This document shows positions 51,016-59,249 of a DNA stretch of 64,000 nt, one piece after another; within the stretch, counting starts at the first letter, position 1; each line of letters begins with the position of its first letter. The notes beneath the pieces are model-generated. The model ran no database searches. It saw only the letters and a list, made by a program, of their open reading frames with translations, and had not been told where the DNA came from. The position numbers were made by a program, and so were the translations under genes. Source of the DNA: Olsenella profusa DSM 13989 (lineage in GTDB: Bacteria > Actinomycetota > Coriobacteriia > Coriobacteriales > Atopobiaceae); NCBI RefSeq assembly GCF_030811115.1, contig NZ_JAUSQK010000001.1, positions 1,488,001-1,552,000 on the forward strand, read 5' to 3'.

Positions 51016-52195
51016 CTTCAAGACCTGCCTCAGGATCCTGTGGGGTCACAAGGTGGTGCTCCTCGTCTACATCGTGCTGCTCTCCCTGCTGGGGCTTCTG
51101 ATGGGACTGGGGTCCGGGCATGACGACACGACCTCCTACGAGCGGGCCGTGCCCAACGTCGCCGTGATAGACCGCGATGGGTCCGCCCTCTCGCAGGCGC
51201 TCAGGGCCCATGTGGAACGGGGCAGCAACACGGAGACGATCGCGGACGACCCGCTTGCCATCCAGGATGCCATCGCCAAGGGGAGCGTCTCGTATATTCT
51301 CGTGATTCCCGCGGGGTGGGGCCAGGGTCTCATGGATGCCGCGGCGGCGGGCACGAGCGCACCCGACCTCGAGACCTATGTCTCATACCAGTCGGCCGAG
51401 GGCTCGCTCGTGGACGTCGAGACCGTGGGCTATGCGCAGGGGCTCTATGGCAGCGCGGCCACGATGGGTGGCGACCAGGAGGAGGTGGCGTCCCTCACGG
51501 ACGGCGCCATGGAGGAGCGCACGGCAACGAGCATCGCCCGACAGGACGCGACGCCCCTTTCCGATGCCTTCGAGTTGGCATGCAAGTTCTCCACCTATCC
51601 GATGCTCGCCGGCATCTCCGTCTGCATTGCCATCCTCATGGAGAGCCTCAACGCCGAGGCCGTGCTCGACCGGAGGTTGGTGGCGCCCACGACAGCACGT
51701 CGGCGCAACGGCGGCCTGCTTGCGGTCTGCATCCTGCTCGGCGTCGGTGTGTGGGCATGGATATTTGGCCTCGACGTCCTCCTCTTCGTCCGCGGGGAAC
51801 TTGCCACCTCCCCGGCTCAGGTGGCGCTTGTGGGTGGCTCCCTCGCTGCCTACGCGTTCTTCTCCGTCGCAAGTGGCTTTCTGCTTGGACAGCTGCGTCT
51901 CTCGGCGAACGCGGCGAACGCCTTCGCCAACATTGCGGGCATGGCGATGTCCTTCCTCGGTGGTGCCTGGGTGGGACTGAGCCTCCTGCCGGACGCGTTG
52001 GTCACCCTTGCGCACTTCACACCTGCGTACTGGTGCTGTGAGGTGGTGACATCTGCCGTGAGCATGGTTGACGTGAGTCAGCAGACAGTGCTGCCGCTCG
52101 TGGGCCAGATAGGCATCGTGGCGCTCTTTGGTTGCGCCGTGCTCACCGTGGCGCTGCTGGTGGGTCGCAACCGTGGCCGCGACGAGCTGGCCTAG
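51008..52195 (+). CDS. ABC-2 type exporter permease, second subunit
   Basis: This 395-residue paralogue of the preceding permease has the same order: first helix (HKVVLLVYIVLLSLLGLLMGL), extracytoplasmic domain (about 40-190) and a five-helix C-terminal block ending in a short charged tail. SFKTCLRILWGHK resembles SLKTCVIALVREK at the start of its partner, showing common origin. It completes the exporter encoded from 48892. Confidence 0.9.
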   Translation: MSSFKTCLRILWGHKVVLLVYIVLLSLLGLLMGLGSGHDDTTSYERAVPNVAVIDRDGSALSQALRAHVERGSNTETIADDPLAIQDAIAKGSVSYILVIPAGWGQGLMDAAAAGTSAPDLETYVSYQSAEGSLVDVETVGYAQGLYGSAATMGGDQEEVASLTDGAMEERTATSIARQDATPLSDAFELACKFSTYPMLAGISVCIAILMESLNAEAVLDRRLVAPTTARRRNGGLLAVCILLGVGVWAWIFGLDVLLFVRGELATSPAQVALVGGSLAAYAFFSVASGFLLGQLRLSANAANAFANIAGMAMSFLGGAWVGLSLLPDALVTLAHFTPAYWCCEVVTSAVSMVDVSQQTVLPLVGQIGIVALFGCAVLTVALLVGRNRGRDELA

Positions 52196-52230
52196 GTTGC
52201 CCCATCGTGCCTAGACGGCATGGCGATGAC

Positions 52231-52336
52231 GAGTCGTATGCAAAATCTCGGTCCTCTCGGGCGGCAGCATCTGGATGCCTCATCCCTATACCTGCGCTGA
52301 TGGAACGGAAGGCACCTGCGTGATTGCATACGACTC
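52231..52336. repeat. spaced inverted repeat, 13-bp arms (element E)
   Basis: GAGTCGTATGCAA (52231-52243) is repeated in reverse complement at 52324-52336; symmetry resumes for a few bases inward after a 2-base offset, and the spacer is 80 bases. It lies between the ABC operon and the flavin-reductase gene, both on the plus strand. AAAATCTCGGTCCT next to the left arm resembles sequence in element A on its minus strand. Confidence 0.6.
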
Positions 52337-52445
52337 GGAAGGTGCCCCGCACGGTCGTGGATGCTAGGCCACGGTCCCCTTGGGTAGAAGAAGGATGACG
52401 CGACACCACAAGGGGTCAATCCCATGGCCCAGATGGGAGACGATC

Positions 52446-52919
52446 ATGATCGATGAGAGGGCACTTTGGAACATCAGTGCTGGTGTCTATCTCTTTACCT
52501 GCACGGATGCGGATGGCAAGCGGCCCATCGGCCGCACGATCGATGCGGTCTCGCAGGCGAACGCCAAACCTGCCATCATCACCGTCTCGCTGCACAAGGG
52601 AGGCCACAGCTCCCATGTGGTCAAGCCGTTTGGCCACTTCAGCCTCACCGTGCTTGCCAAGGACGCACCGATGGATCTCATCAAGGGGTTTGGCCTGCGC
52701 TCGAGCAAGGACAACGACAAGTTTGCGGGCCTTGAGGTCAGGCACGACGAGCAGGGCGTCCCATGGGTTGCGGACGGCGCGCTCTCCCAGATATCCTGCG
52801 ATGTCAAGGCGATCCTGGATGAGGGCGACCACCTGCTCATCCTGGGCGAGGTCACGGGGTCCCAGGTTCTCGCGCAGGGAGAACCAATGACCTACGGCTA
52901 CTATCGTTCCCTCAAGTAG
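52446..52919 (+). CDS. flavin reductase-like (FMN-binding split-barrel) protein
   Basis: The 157-residue protein begins DERALWNISAGVYLFTCTDADGKRPIGRTIDAVSQANAKPAIITVSLHKG, the N-terminal half of a flavin reductase-like domain that binds FMN. HFSLTVLAKDAPMDLIKGFGLRSSKD and DGALSQISCDVKAILDEGDHLLILGEV continue it. Members act as flavin reductases, flavoredoxins or NADH:FMN oxidoreductases. The length is typical. GGGAGA precedes the ATG by 5 bases. The specific partner is unknown. Confidence 0.85.
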   Translation: MIDERALWNISAGVYLFTCTDADGKRPIGRTIDAVSQANAKPAIITVSLHKGGHSSHVVKPFGHFSLTVLAKDAPMDLIKGFGLRSSKDNDKFAGLEVRHDEQGVPWVADGALSQISCDVKAILDEGDHLLILGEVTGSQVLAQGEPMTYGYYRSLK

Positions 52920-52977
52920 GTGGGGGCGGCGGGGATGGGCTGACGGCCCGGGCCATCCGTGTGCCAGCGGCCCGGGC

Positions 52978-53310
52978 GTGCCCATGGGGATGGTCGTCGC
53001 CCTCGAGCCCCTCTTCATCATGTACCTGGAAACCTTTGCCACCACCTCCAGCGCACCTCACGGGTGTTCGGCATGGGCAGCGACGAGCTGGCCCGCGATT
53101 CCGTGTGCGCGCTCTTCAAGAACCAGGGCGTCTATACAGCTGCCTGCCGTAGGCCACCTTTCGCCGTGGGATGTGGCCTGCGTCGCCCTCGGGCCAGGGT
53201 CTTGGCACGGGTGTCCGTCGGTCTACCGCAGACGGCCCATCTGAACTGCAACTATGCACGTTCCTGTACTTTATGCTGGTAAACGGCATCATAGGGACCG
53301 TACGCCATGC
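52978..53310 (+). pseudogene. frameshifted DUF1304 membrane protein gene
   Basis: ATG 52984 opens a frame reading MVVALEPLFIMYLETFATTS, and a +1 shift near 53060 gives VFGMGSDELARDSVCALFKNQGVYTA. This order (VALEHLYIMYLE..., then a short loop, then LFKNQGLYN) is the hallmark of DUF1304 membrane proteins of about 120 residues. A third frame further on carries LCTFLYFMLVNGIIGTV, like the last helix. At least two frameshifts break the gene. Its function when intact is unknown. Confidence 0.55.
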
Positions 53311-53490
53311 GCCTTTTGTCCATGGGTGCCCACGGGCGGGCGCCCATGACGGATGGTCGCGGGCCATGGCACGCCCCAGCCTGGAGTCTTCGAGGTGGCC
53401 GGGATACCGCGTGGTGACGCGCGGCACCACTCACTACAATGCAAAAGGTTGATCGCACAGAGCACTGAGCTCGTTTCCGAGGGGACCTTC

Positions 53491-55104
53491 ATGCCAAGCC
53501 TGCAGGACCAGATTGCATCACGTCGCACCTTCGCCATCATCAGTCACCCCGATGCGGGCAAGACGACCCTCACCGAGAAGCTGCTGCTCTACACCGGCAG
53601 CATCCAGACGGCAGGCTCGGTCAAGGGCAAGGCGAGTGCCCGGCATGCCGTCTCGGACTGGATGGACATCGAGAGGGAGCGCGGCATCTCCGTGACGTCC
53701 TCCGTCCTGCAGTTCACCTATGGCGACTACTGCATCAACATCCTCGACACCCCCGGTCACCAGGACTTCTCCGAGGACACCTACCGCACGCTCATGGCTG
53801 CCGACGCCGCCGTCATGGTCATCGACGGCGCCAAGGGCGTGGAGGCGCAGACCAAGAAGCTCTTCCGTGTGTGCACGCTGCGTCATATCCCCATCTTCAC
53901 CTTCGTGAACAAGCTCGATCACGATGCGCGTGACCCCTTCGATCTCATGGAGGAGATAGAGACGGTCCTGGGCATCGGCACCTACCCCATGAACTGGCCC
54001 ATCGGCAGTGGTCGCAGCTTCAGGGGCGTGTTCGACCGCTCCTCGCGGCGCGTGCTCGCCTTCGAGGGGGATGGCCACGCCAACGTCACCAAGAGGGTCG
54101 CCGAGGTCGAGGCGGAGCTGGGCGATTCCACGCTCGACGGGCTCATCGGGCAGGAGAACCACCAGGAGCTGACCGACGACATCGAGCTTCTTGACGGTGC
54201 GGACCACGAGTTCGACCTCGACGCCGTCCGCACGGGCCGGCTCACCCCGGTGTTCTTTGGCTCGGCCCTCACCAACTTTGGCGTGGAACCCTTCCTCAAG
54301 GACTTCCTGCGCCTGGCCCCAGCGCCCCTGCCCTACACGGACGAGCTCACGGGCGAGCAGGTTGCTCCCACGTGCGACGACTTCTCGGGCTTCGTGTTCA
54401 AGATCCAGGCCAACATGGACAAGAACCACCGCGACCGCATCGCCTTCGTGCGCATCTGCTCGGGAAGGTTCGAGCGCGGCATGGACGCCTATCACGTGCA
54501 GGGTGACCGCCGCCTCAAGCTGGCCACGGGCACCTCGATGATGGCCGATGACCGCGCCATCGTGGACGAGGCCTTTGCGGGCGACGTCGTGGGCCTCTTC
54601 GACCCGGGCGTCTTTTCCATCGGCGACACCGTGTGCACGGGTAGGCAGCACGTGCGCTACCCCGGCATCCCCACGTTCGCGCCGGAGCACTTCGCTCGCG
54701 TCACGCAGGTGGACACGCTCAAGCGCAAGCAGTTCGTCAAGGGCGTGGAGGAGCTCGCGCAGGAGGGTGCCATCCAGATCTTCCGCGAGCTGGGCTCAGG
54801 CATGGAGAGCGTCATCGTGGGTGTGGTGGGCGTGCTGCAGCTGGACGTGCTGGAGCGGCGCCTCAGGAGCGAGTATCACGTGGCCGTGAGCCGCAGCCCG
54901 CTGCCGTACACGCAGATCCGCTGGGTGCAGAACGGACCCGACGAGCTGGACGTGCGCGCGCTCGACCTCTCGCGCGACACGGCGCGCGTGGAGGACATGC
55001 GCGGCGCGCGCCTGCTGCTCTTCACCAACGAGTGGAACGTCGACTGGGCCATCGAGCGCAACCCCAAGCTCAGGCTCTCCGAGTTCGGCAACGTCTCGGT
55101 GTGA
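53491..55104 (+). CDS. prfC: peptide chain release factor 3
   Basis: This 537-residue GTPase recycles release factors RF1 and RF2 after peptide release. G1 is HPDAGKTTLTEK (about residues 19-30), the switch region has ERERGISVTSSV, G3 is DTPGHQDFSEDTYRT, and G4 is NKLDHDARDP. The RF3-specific C-terminal domain ends with LFTNEWNVDWAIERNP. GAGGGGACC stands before the ATG at 53491; an earlier frame lacks a ribosome site. The gene is monocistronic. Confidence 0.96.
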   Translation: MPSLQDQIASRRTFAIISHPDAGKTTLTEKLLLYTGSIQTAGSVKGKASARHAVSDWMDIERERGISVTSSVLQFTYGDYCINILDTPGHQDFSEDTYRTLMAADAAVMVIDGAKGVEAQTKKLFRVCTLRHIPIFTFVNKLDHDARDPFDLMEEIETVLGIGTYPMNWPIGSGRSFRGVFDRSSRRVLAFEGDGHANVTKRVAEVEAELGDSTLDGLIGQENHQELTDDIELLDGADHEFDLDAVRTGRLTPVFFGSALTNFGVEPFLKDFLRLAPAPLPYTDELTGEQVAPTCDDFSGFVFKIQANMDKNHRDRIAFVRICSGRFERGMDAYHVQGDRRLKLATGTSMMADDRAIVDEAFAGDVVGLFDPGVFSIGDTVCTGRQHVRYPGIPTFAPEHFARVTQVDTLKRKQFVKGVEELAQEGAIQIFRELGSGMESVIVGVVGVLQLDVLERRLRSEYHVAVSRSPLPYTQIRWVQNGPDELDVRALDLSRDTARVEDMRGARLLLFTNEWNVDWAIERNPKLRLSEFGNVSV

Positions 55105-55353
55105 GGCCACGTCCGCCCTGCGCTCAAGGGAAGATGACGGTGCGCTTATGCGAGTGCGGGATGTCATGATGTTTATGTATCAAAATAAGGCTCTCTTCCT
55201 GTCATGCTCTGCAATGAGGGTAAGGTGGACCCTGCACTGAGGACACGCAGCGCGTCGTACGTTTGAAGATCATCTGGTGGAGCTGGGCATGGTGAGGGTG
55301 CCTCGACTCCATCCTTCCATCCGGTACGTGCCACCTGATTCGAAGGGACGCTC

Positions 55354-55977
55354 ATGACCGCCCGTACCTCCAAGCCGTTTGAGAAGACCGCTCAGTTCTA
55401 TTGGGTGTTCGTCGTGCTTGCCGCCACCTTGTATCTGATCACGTCTTTTCCTGGCATACTGGGCACCCTCTTCACACTGGCGCTCCTCGCGGTGATGGCC
55501 GCTGTCATTCGGTCAGTGGAGGGCGGGTCTGATGCGCGTGAGCGCGACGGGTCTGACGGCGCTCCCCTCGGAGGGGCGACCGAGGTGGTCACGCTCGGCT
55601 CTTCCATCAAGGGCCGCCTTGGTGGAAGGCGGCCTGTGCGCATGCCACGAAGACCCAAGAGGTTCCAGAGCATCTTCATGGCGCTCTATGTGGTGGACTC
55701 TGTCGTCTTCGCACTTGTGGTCGTTGTGCGTATGCTCGCGTCTGGCAAGGGATACCCATCGTTTGCCCTGCTTGATGTCATGTCGCCCGATGATTCATAT
55801 ATCCTTGACCTCATTCTGATCTGCGCGGCGCAGGGAGCCTTTACGCAGGGGATCTTTCGCTTCCTGGCATTTGGTGCGAGGTATGCTGGCCCCGCGCAGG
55901 AAAACGACCAGCAGCATGGCCAGCATGAGGACAAGGACGTCCTCGTGAAGGACGATGCGCAGGACAGGGACCGATAG
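55354..55977 (+). CDS. membrane protein of unknown function
   Basis: This 207-residue protein has two N-terminal hydrophobic segments (about residues 15-50), a polar basic linker (about 55-105) and two further helices (about 110-130 and 150-175). It ends in a Gln/Asp/Lys-rich tail. I do not recognise the family. GAAGGGA precedes the ATG. It is convergent with leuB, with a hairpin between. Confidence 0.7.
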   Translation: MTARTSKPFEKTAQFYWVFVVLAATLYLITSFPGILGTLFTLALLAVMAAVIRSVEGGSDARERDGSDGAPLGGATEVVTLGSSIKGRLGGRRPVRMPRRPKRFQSIFMALYVVDSVVFALVVVVRMLASGKGYPSFALLDVMSPDDSYILDLILICAAQGAFTQGIFRFLAFGARYAGPAQENDQQHGQHEDKDVLVKDDAQDRDR

Positions 55978-56000
55978 GCCAGCTCACGACGGAATCGGTG

Positions 56001-56033
56001 GTGCCTGGCCTGCCATGATGGCGGACCAGGCAC
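56001..56033. terminator. hairpin between convergent membrane protein and leuB genes
   Basis: GTGCCTGG (56001-56008) and CCAGGCAC (56026-56033) pair, with an inner GCCAT-G-ATGGC stem. It probably terminates both transcripts; no long T-run is present. Confidence 0.5.
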
Positions 56034-56059
56034 TGTGACGTGCAGGCCCGCCTCACGCG

Positions 56060-57199
56060 TTACGCCAGGCGCGCCTCGAGGGCCCCGATGATCCTGTCGC
56101 CCATGGCAGTGGTACCCAGCACGCGATCGGCAGGCGAGGCCCCATCGGCGATGTCCGCGGTGCGCCAGCCGGCGTCGAGCACGTCGTCCACGGCACCGGC
56201 CAGGGCATCCGCCGCCTCGTCCATCTGGAAGCTGTAGCGCAGCATGAGCTCCACGGAGAGTATCTGCGCAAGCGGGTTGGCGATGCCCTTGCCCGCGAGG
56301 TCGGGCGCGGAGCCATGGCTGGGCTCGTAGAGGGCCGTGCCATCGCCCAGCGAGGCGCTGGCGAGCATGCCGAGCGATCCGGTGAGCATGGAGGCCTCGT
56401 CGGAGAGGATGTCACCGAAGGTGTTCTCGGTCACGAGCACGTCGAACTGCGCCGGGTTGGCCACGAGCTGCATGGCACAGTTGTCCACGAGCATGTCCTC
56501 GCCCTCGACGTCCTCGAACTCCTCGTTGAGGCGGTGGTTGACCTCGCGCCACAGACGGGAGGTCTCGAGCACGTTGGCCTTGTCCACCGAGGTCACGACC
56601 TGGCTGCGGCGTGCGGCCGCCTCGTAGGCCCAACGCACCACGCGCTCGATCTCGTACTCGGCATACTCCATGGAGTCGGTGGCGACCTCGCCGCTCGTGC
56701 CGTCCACACCGGCACCGTCGACGTCGTGCACGCGTTCGTGTGTGCCAAAGTAGAGGCCGCCCGTGAGCTCGCGCACGATGAGCAGGTCCACGCCATCCAA
56801 CCGCTCCGGGCGCAGGGGGGAGGCGTCACGCAGTGCCGTGTAGATGCGCACGGGCCGCAGGTTGAGGTAGAGGCCGAGGCTCTTGCGGATGGCAAGCAGG
56901 CCCTGTTCGGGGCGCACGCTCGCGGAGGGGTCATCCCACGCGGGACCGCCGACGGCGGCAAGGAGCACGGCGTCCGCCGCCTTGGCCGCCTCGAGCGTCG
57001 CGGGGGGGAGTGCCGTGACCTCCTCGCCCGCGGTACGCGTGGCATCGATGGCAGCGCCGCCGATGAGCTGGTCCTCGCAGACGAAGTCCACGTCCGTGGC
57101 CGTGCCGATGACGGCGAGCACGCGCTTGGCCTCGGCAAGGATCTCCGGGCCAATGCCATCGCCGGGCAGGGTGACGATCTTGTAGGTGGTGTGGGCCAT
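56060..57199 (-). CDS. leuB: 3-isopropylmalate dehydrogenase
   Basis: The 379-residue enzyme oxidises and decarboxylates 3-isopropylmalate, the third leucine-specific step. It begins YKIVTLPGDGIGPEILAEAKRVL; the substrate region has LNLRPVRIY and LIVRELTGGLYFG. VTSVDKANVLETSRLWREV and the metal/NAD segment VTENTFGDILSDEASMLTGSLG are diagnostic, followed by EPSHGSAPDLAGKGIANP. The start is one base from the leuD stop, so the genes are coupled. It is the last gene of the cluster. Confidence 0.96.
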   Translation of the reverse strand: MAHTTYKIVTLPGDGIGPEILAEAKRVLAVIGTATDVDFVCEDQLIGGAAIDATRTAGEEVTALPPATLEAAKAADAVLLAAVGGPAWDDPSASVRPEQGLLAIRKSLGLYLNLRPVRIYTALRDASPLRPERLDGVDLLIVRELTGGLYFGTHERVHDVDGAGVDGTSGEVATDSMEYAEYEIERVVRWAYEAAARRSQVVTSVDKANVLETSRLWREVNHRLNEEFEDVEGEDMLVDNCAMQLVANPAQFDVLVTENTFGDILSDEASMLTGSLGMLASASLGDGTALYEPSHGSAPDLAGKGIANPLAQILSVELMLRYSFQMDEAADALAGAVDDVLDAGWRTADIADGASPADRVLGTTAMGDRIIGALEARLA

Positions 57200-57200
57200 G

Positions 57201-57704
57201 CTATGCCTCCTTGTGGGCGAGCAGCTTCCTGGTGCGGGCGACCAAGCCGCCCTCGTTGATGATCTCCTGGATGAACGGTGGGAAGGGCTGGGCGTCGAAG
57301 CTCTGGCCGTAGGTCTCGTCGCGCACCGTGCCCGTGTCGGCGTCCACGCTTACCACGTCGCCGTCCTGGATGGCATCCACGGCCTCGGGGCACTCCAGGA
57401 TGGGCAGGCCGATGTTGATGGCGTTGCGGTAGAAGATGCGCGCGAAGCTCTTGGCGATGACCACCGAGACGCCCGCGGCCTTGATGGCCACCGGTGCATG
57501 CTCGCGCGAGGAGCCACAGCCGAAGTTCTCGTCGGCCACGATGATGTCACCGGGCCGCACACGGCTGGTGAACGTGGCATCCAGGTCCTCGAGGCAGTGG
57601 CGGGCCAGCTCGGCGGGATCGCTCGTGTTGAGGTAGCGCGCCGGGATGATCACGTCGGTGTCGATGTCGCGCCCGTAGCAAAATGCGGTGCCCTTGAACT
57701 TCAT
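57201..57704 (-). CDS. leuD: 3-isopropylmalate dehydratase small subunit
   Basis: This 167-residue subunit swivels over the active site of LeuC. It begins GTAFCYGRDIDTDVIIPARYL and has the signature FGCGSSREHAPVAIKAAGVSVVIAKSFARIFYRNAINIGLP. Length and motifs match the short, archaeal/clostridial-type LeuD. It is separated from leuC by 217 bases without a gene or a clear hairpin, whereas leuB follows at once. Confidence 0.95.
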   Translation of the reverse strand: MKFKGTAFCYGRDIDTDVIIPARYLNTSDPAELARHCLEDLDATFTSRVRPGDIIVADENFGCGSSREHAPVAIKAAGVSVVIAKSFARIFYRNAINIGLPILECPEAVDAIQDGDVVSVDADTGTVRDETYGQSFDAQPFPPFIQEIINEGGLVARTRKLLAHKEA

Positions 57705-57921
57705 GCTGTGTCCCTTCTGGTCTTGGGGGGAGGCGTGCCCTCCGTACTACTCAGACGGTGCCTCGCGAACTCGTACGGAGCGTACGTCCCCCTCGCTCAT
57801 GTCAAGACGTGTCAGACCCGTGCAGCCCCGGGCTGCTCCCTCTCGGCCATCGCGCCGCGTCATCGTTCCGGTGCAGGCTACGGGTGGGGGCTGTGGCGCG
57901 CTCGGGTCCCCTCCCGCGGCC

Positions 57922-59187
57922 CTAGCTCAGGTCCTGCGGCAGGGCGATGTGTCCCGCGACGGCCGAGGCGGCGGCGACGGCCGGCGAGGCCAGATAGACC
58001 TCGGAGGTGGGGTCACCCATGCGTCCGACGAAGTTGCGGTTGGTGGAGCTCACGCAGCGCTCGCCGGCTGCCAGGATGCCCATGTAGCCGCCCAGACAGG
58101 GTCCGCAGGTGGGGGTGGAGACCACACAGTGGGCGTCGATGAAGACGTCCATGAGGCCCTCGTGCACGCACTGGAGCCACACGCCCTGGGTGGCGGGGAT
58201 CACGATGCAGCGAACGGAGGGGTCGACGGTGCGTCCGCGCAGGACGTCTGCCGCGGCCCGCATGTCTTCGATGCGACCGTTCGTGCAGGAGCCGATGACC
58301 GCCTGGTCGATGGCGATGTGGCGGCTCTCAAAGACGGGGTGGGTGTTGGAGGGGAGGTGGGGCCAGGAGACGGTGGGGATGACGTCCGCCGCGTCGATGT
58401 GGATGACCTGCCGGTAGGAGGCGTCCTCGTCGGGGTGGTACGCGCGCAGGGCATGCTCGGCGCGCCGCTCGACGTACGCGCGACACCTGTCATCCACCTC
58501 GAAGAGGCCCGCCTTGCCGCCAGCCTCGATGGCCATGTTGGCGATGGTCAGGCGCCCCTCGATGGAGAGATGCTCGATGGTGGATCCGGCGAACTCCATG
58601 GCGCAGTAGAGGGCGCCATCCACGCCGATCCGGCCGATCACGTGGAGGATGATGTCCTTGGCCGAGGCCCCCTCGGGCAGCTCGCCCTCGATCTCGAAGC
58701 GGATGGTCTCGGGCACCTTGAACCAGGCGCGGCCGGTGGCCATGCCCACACCGGCATCCGTGGAGCCCACACCCGTGGAGAAGGCGCCGATGCCGCCGTA
58801 GGTGCAGGTGTGGGAGTCGGCACCAATCACGAGGTCGCCGGGGACCACGATGCCCTGCTCGGGCAGGAGGGCATGCTCGATGCCCATGCAGCCCTGCTCG
58901 AAGTAGTGCGTGATGCCCATCTCATGGGCGAAGTCACGTGTGACCTTGGTCTGCTCGGCGCTCTTGATGTCCTTGTTGGGGGAATAGTGGTCAGGCACGA
59001 GGAAGATCTTGTCCCTGTCCCAGATGCCCGCACCGATCTCTCGCACCGTCTTGATGGCGATGGGGGCCGTGATGTCGTTGGCGAGCACGCCATCGAGGTC
59101 GCACTCGATGAGCTGTCCGGGGACGACCTCCTCGAGGCCGGCGTGGTCGGCGAGGATCTTCTCTGCCATGGTCATGGGGCGTGACAT
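57922..59187 (-). CDS. leuC: 3-isopropylmalate dehydratase large subunit
   Basis: The 421-residue aconitase-family subunit binds the [4Fe-4S] cluster: the three Cys ligands lie in IGSCTNGRIEDMRAA and CGPCLGGYMG. GDSHTCTYGGIGAFSTGVGSTD is the substrate-binding stretch. It belongs to the shorter (about 420 residues) LeuC2 class that pairs with short LeuD. Together they isomerise 2-isopropylmalate to 3-isopropylmalate. AGGAGACA precedes the ATG. Confidence 0.95.
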   Translation of the reverse strand: MSRPMTMAEKILADHAGLEEVVPGQLIECDLDGVLANDITAPIAIKTVREIGAGIWDRDKIFLVPDHYSPNKDIKSAEQTKVTRDFAHEMGITHYFEQGCMGIEHALLPEQGIVVPGDLVIGADSHTCTYGGIGAFSTGVGSTDAGVGMATGRAWFKVPETIRFEIEGELPEGASAKDIILHVIGRIGVDGALYCAMEFAGSTIEHLSIEGRLTIANMAIEAGGKAGLFEVDDRCRAYVERRAEHALRAYHPDEDASYRQVIHIDAADVIPTVSWPHLPSNTHPVFESRHIAIDQAVIGSCTNGRIEDMRAAADVLRGRTVDPSVRCIVIPATQGVWLQCVHEGLMDVFIDAHCVVSTPTCGPCLGGYMGILAAGERCVSSTNRNFVGRMGDPTSEVYLASPAVAAASAVAGHIALPQDLS

Positions 59188-59249
59188 ATGTCTCCTATCT
59201 TCTCCCTTTCCTGTGTGGTGCGCATGCGGTGGGCCGCGGTGACGTGGCC

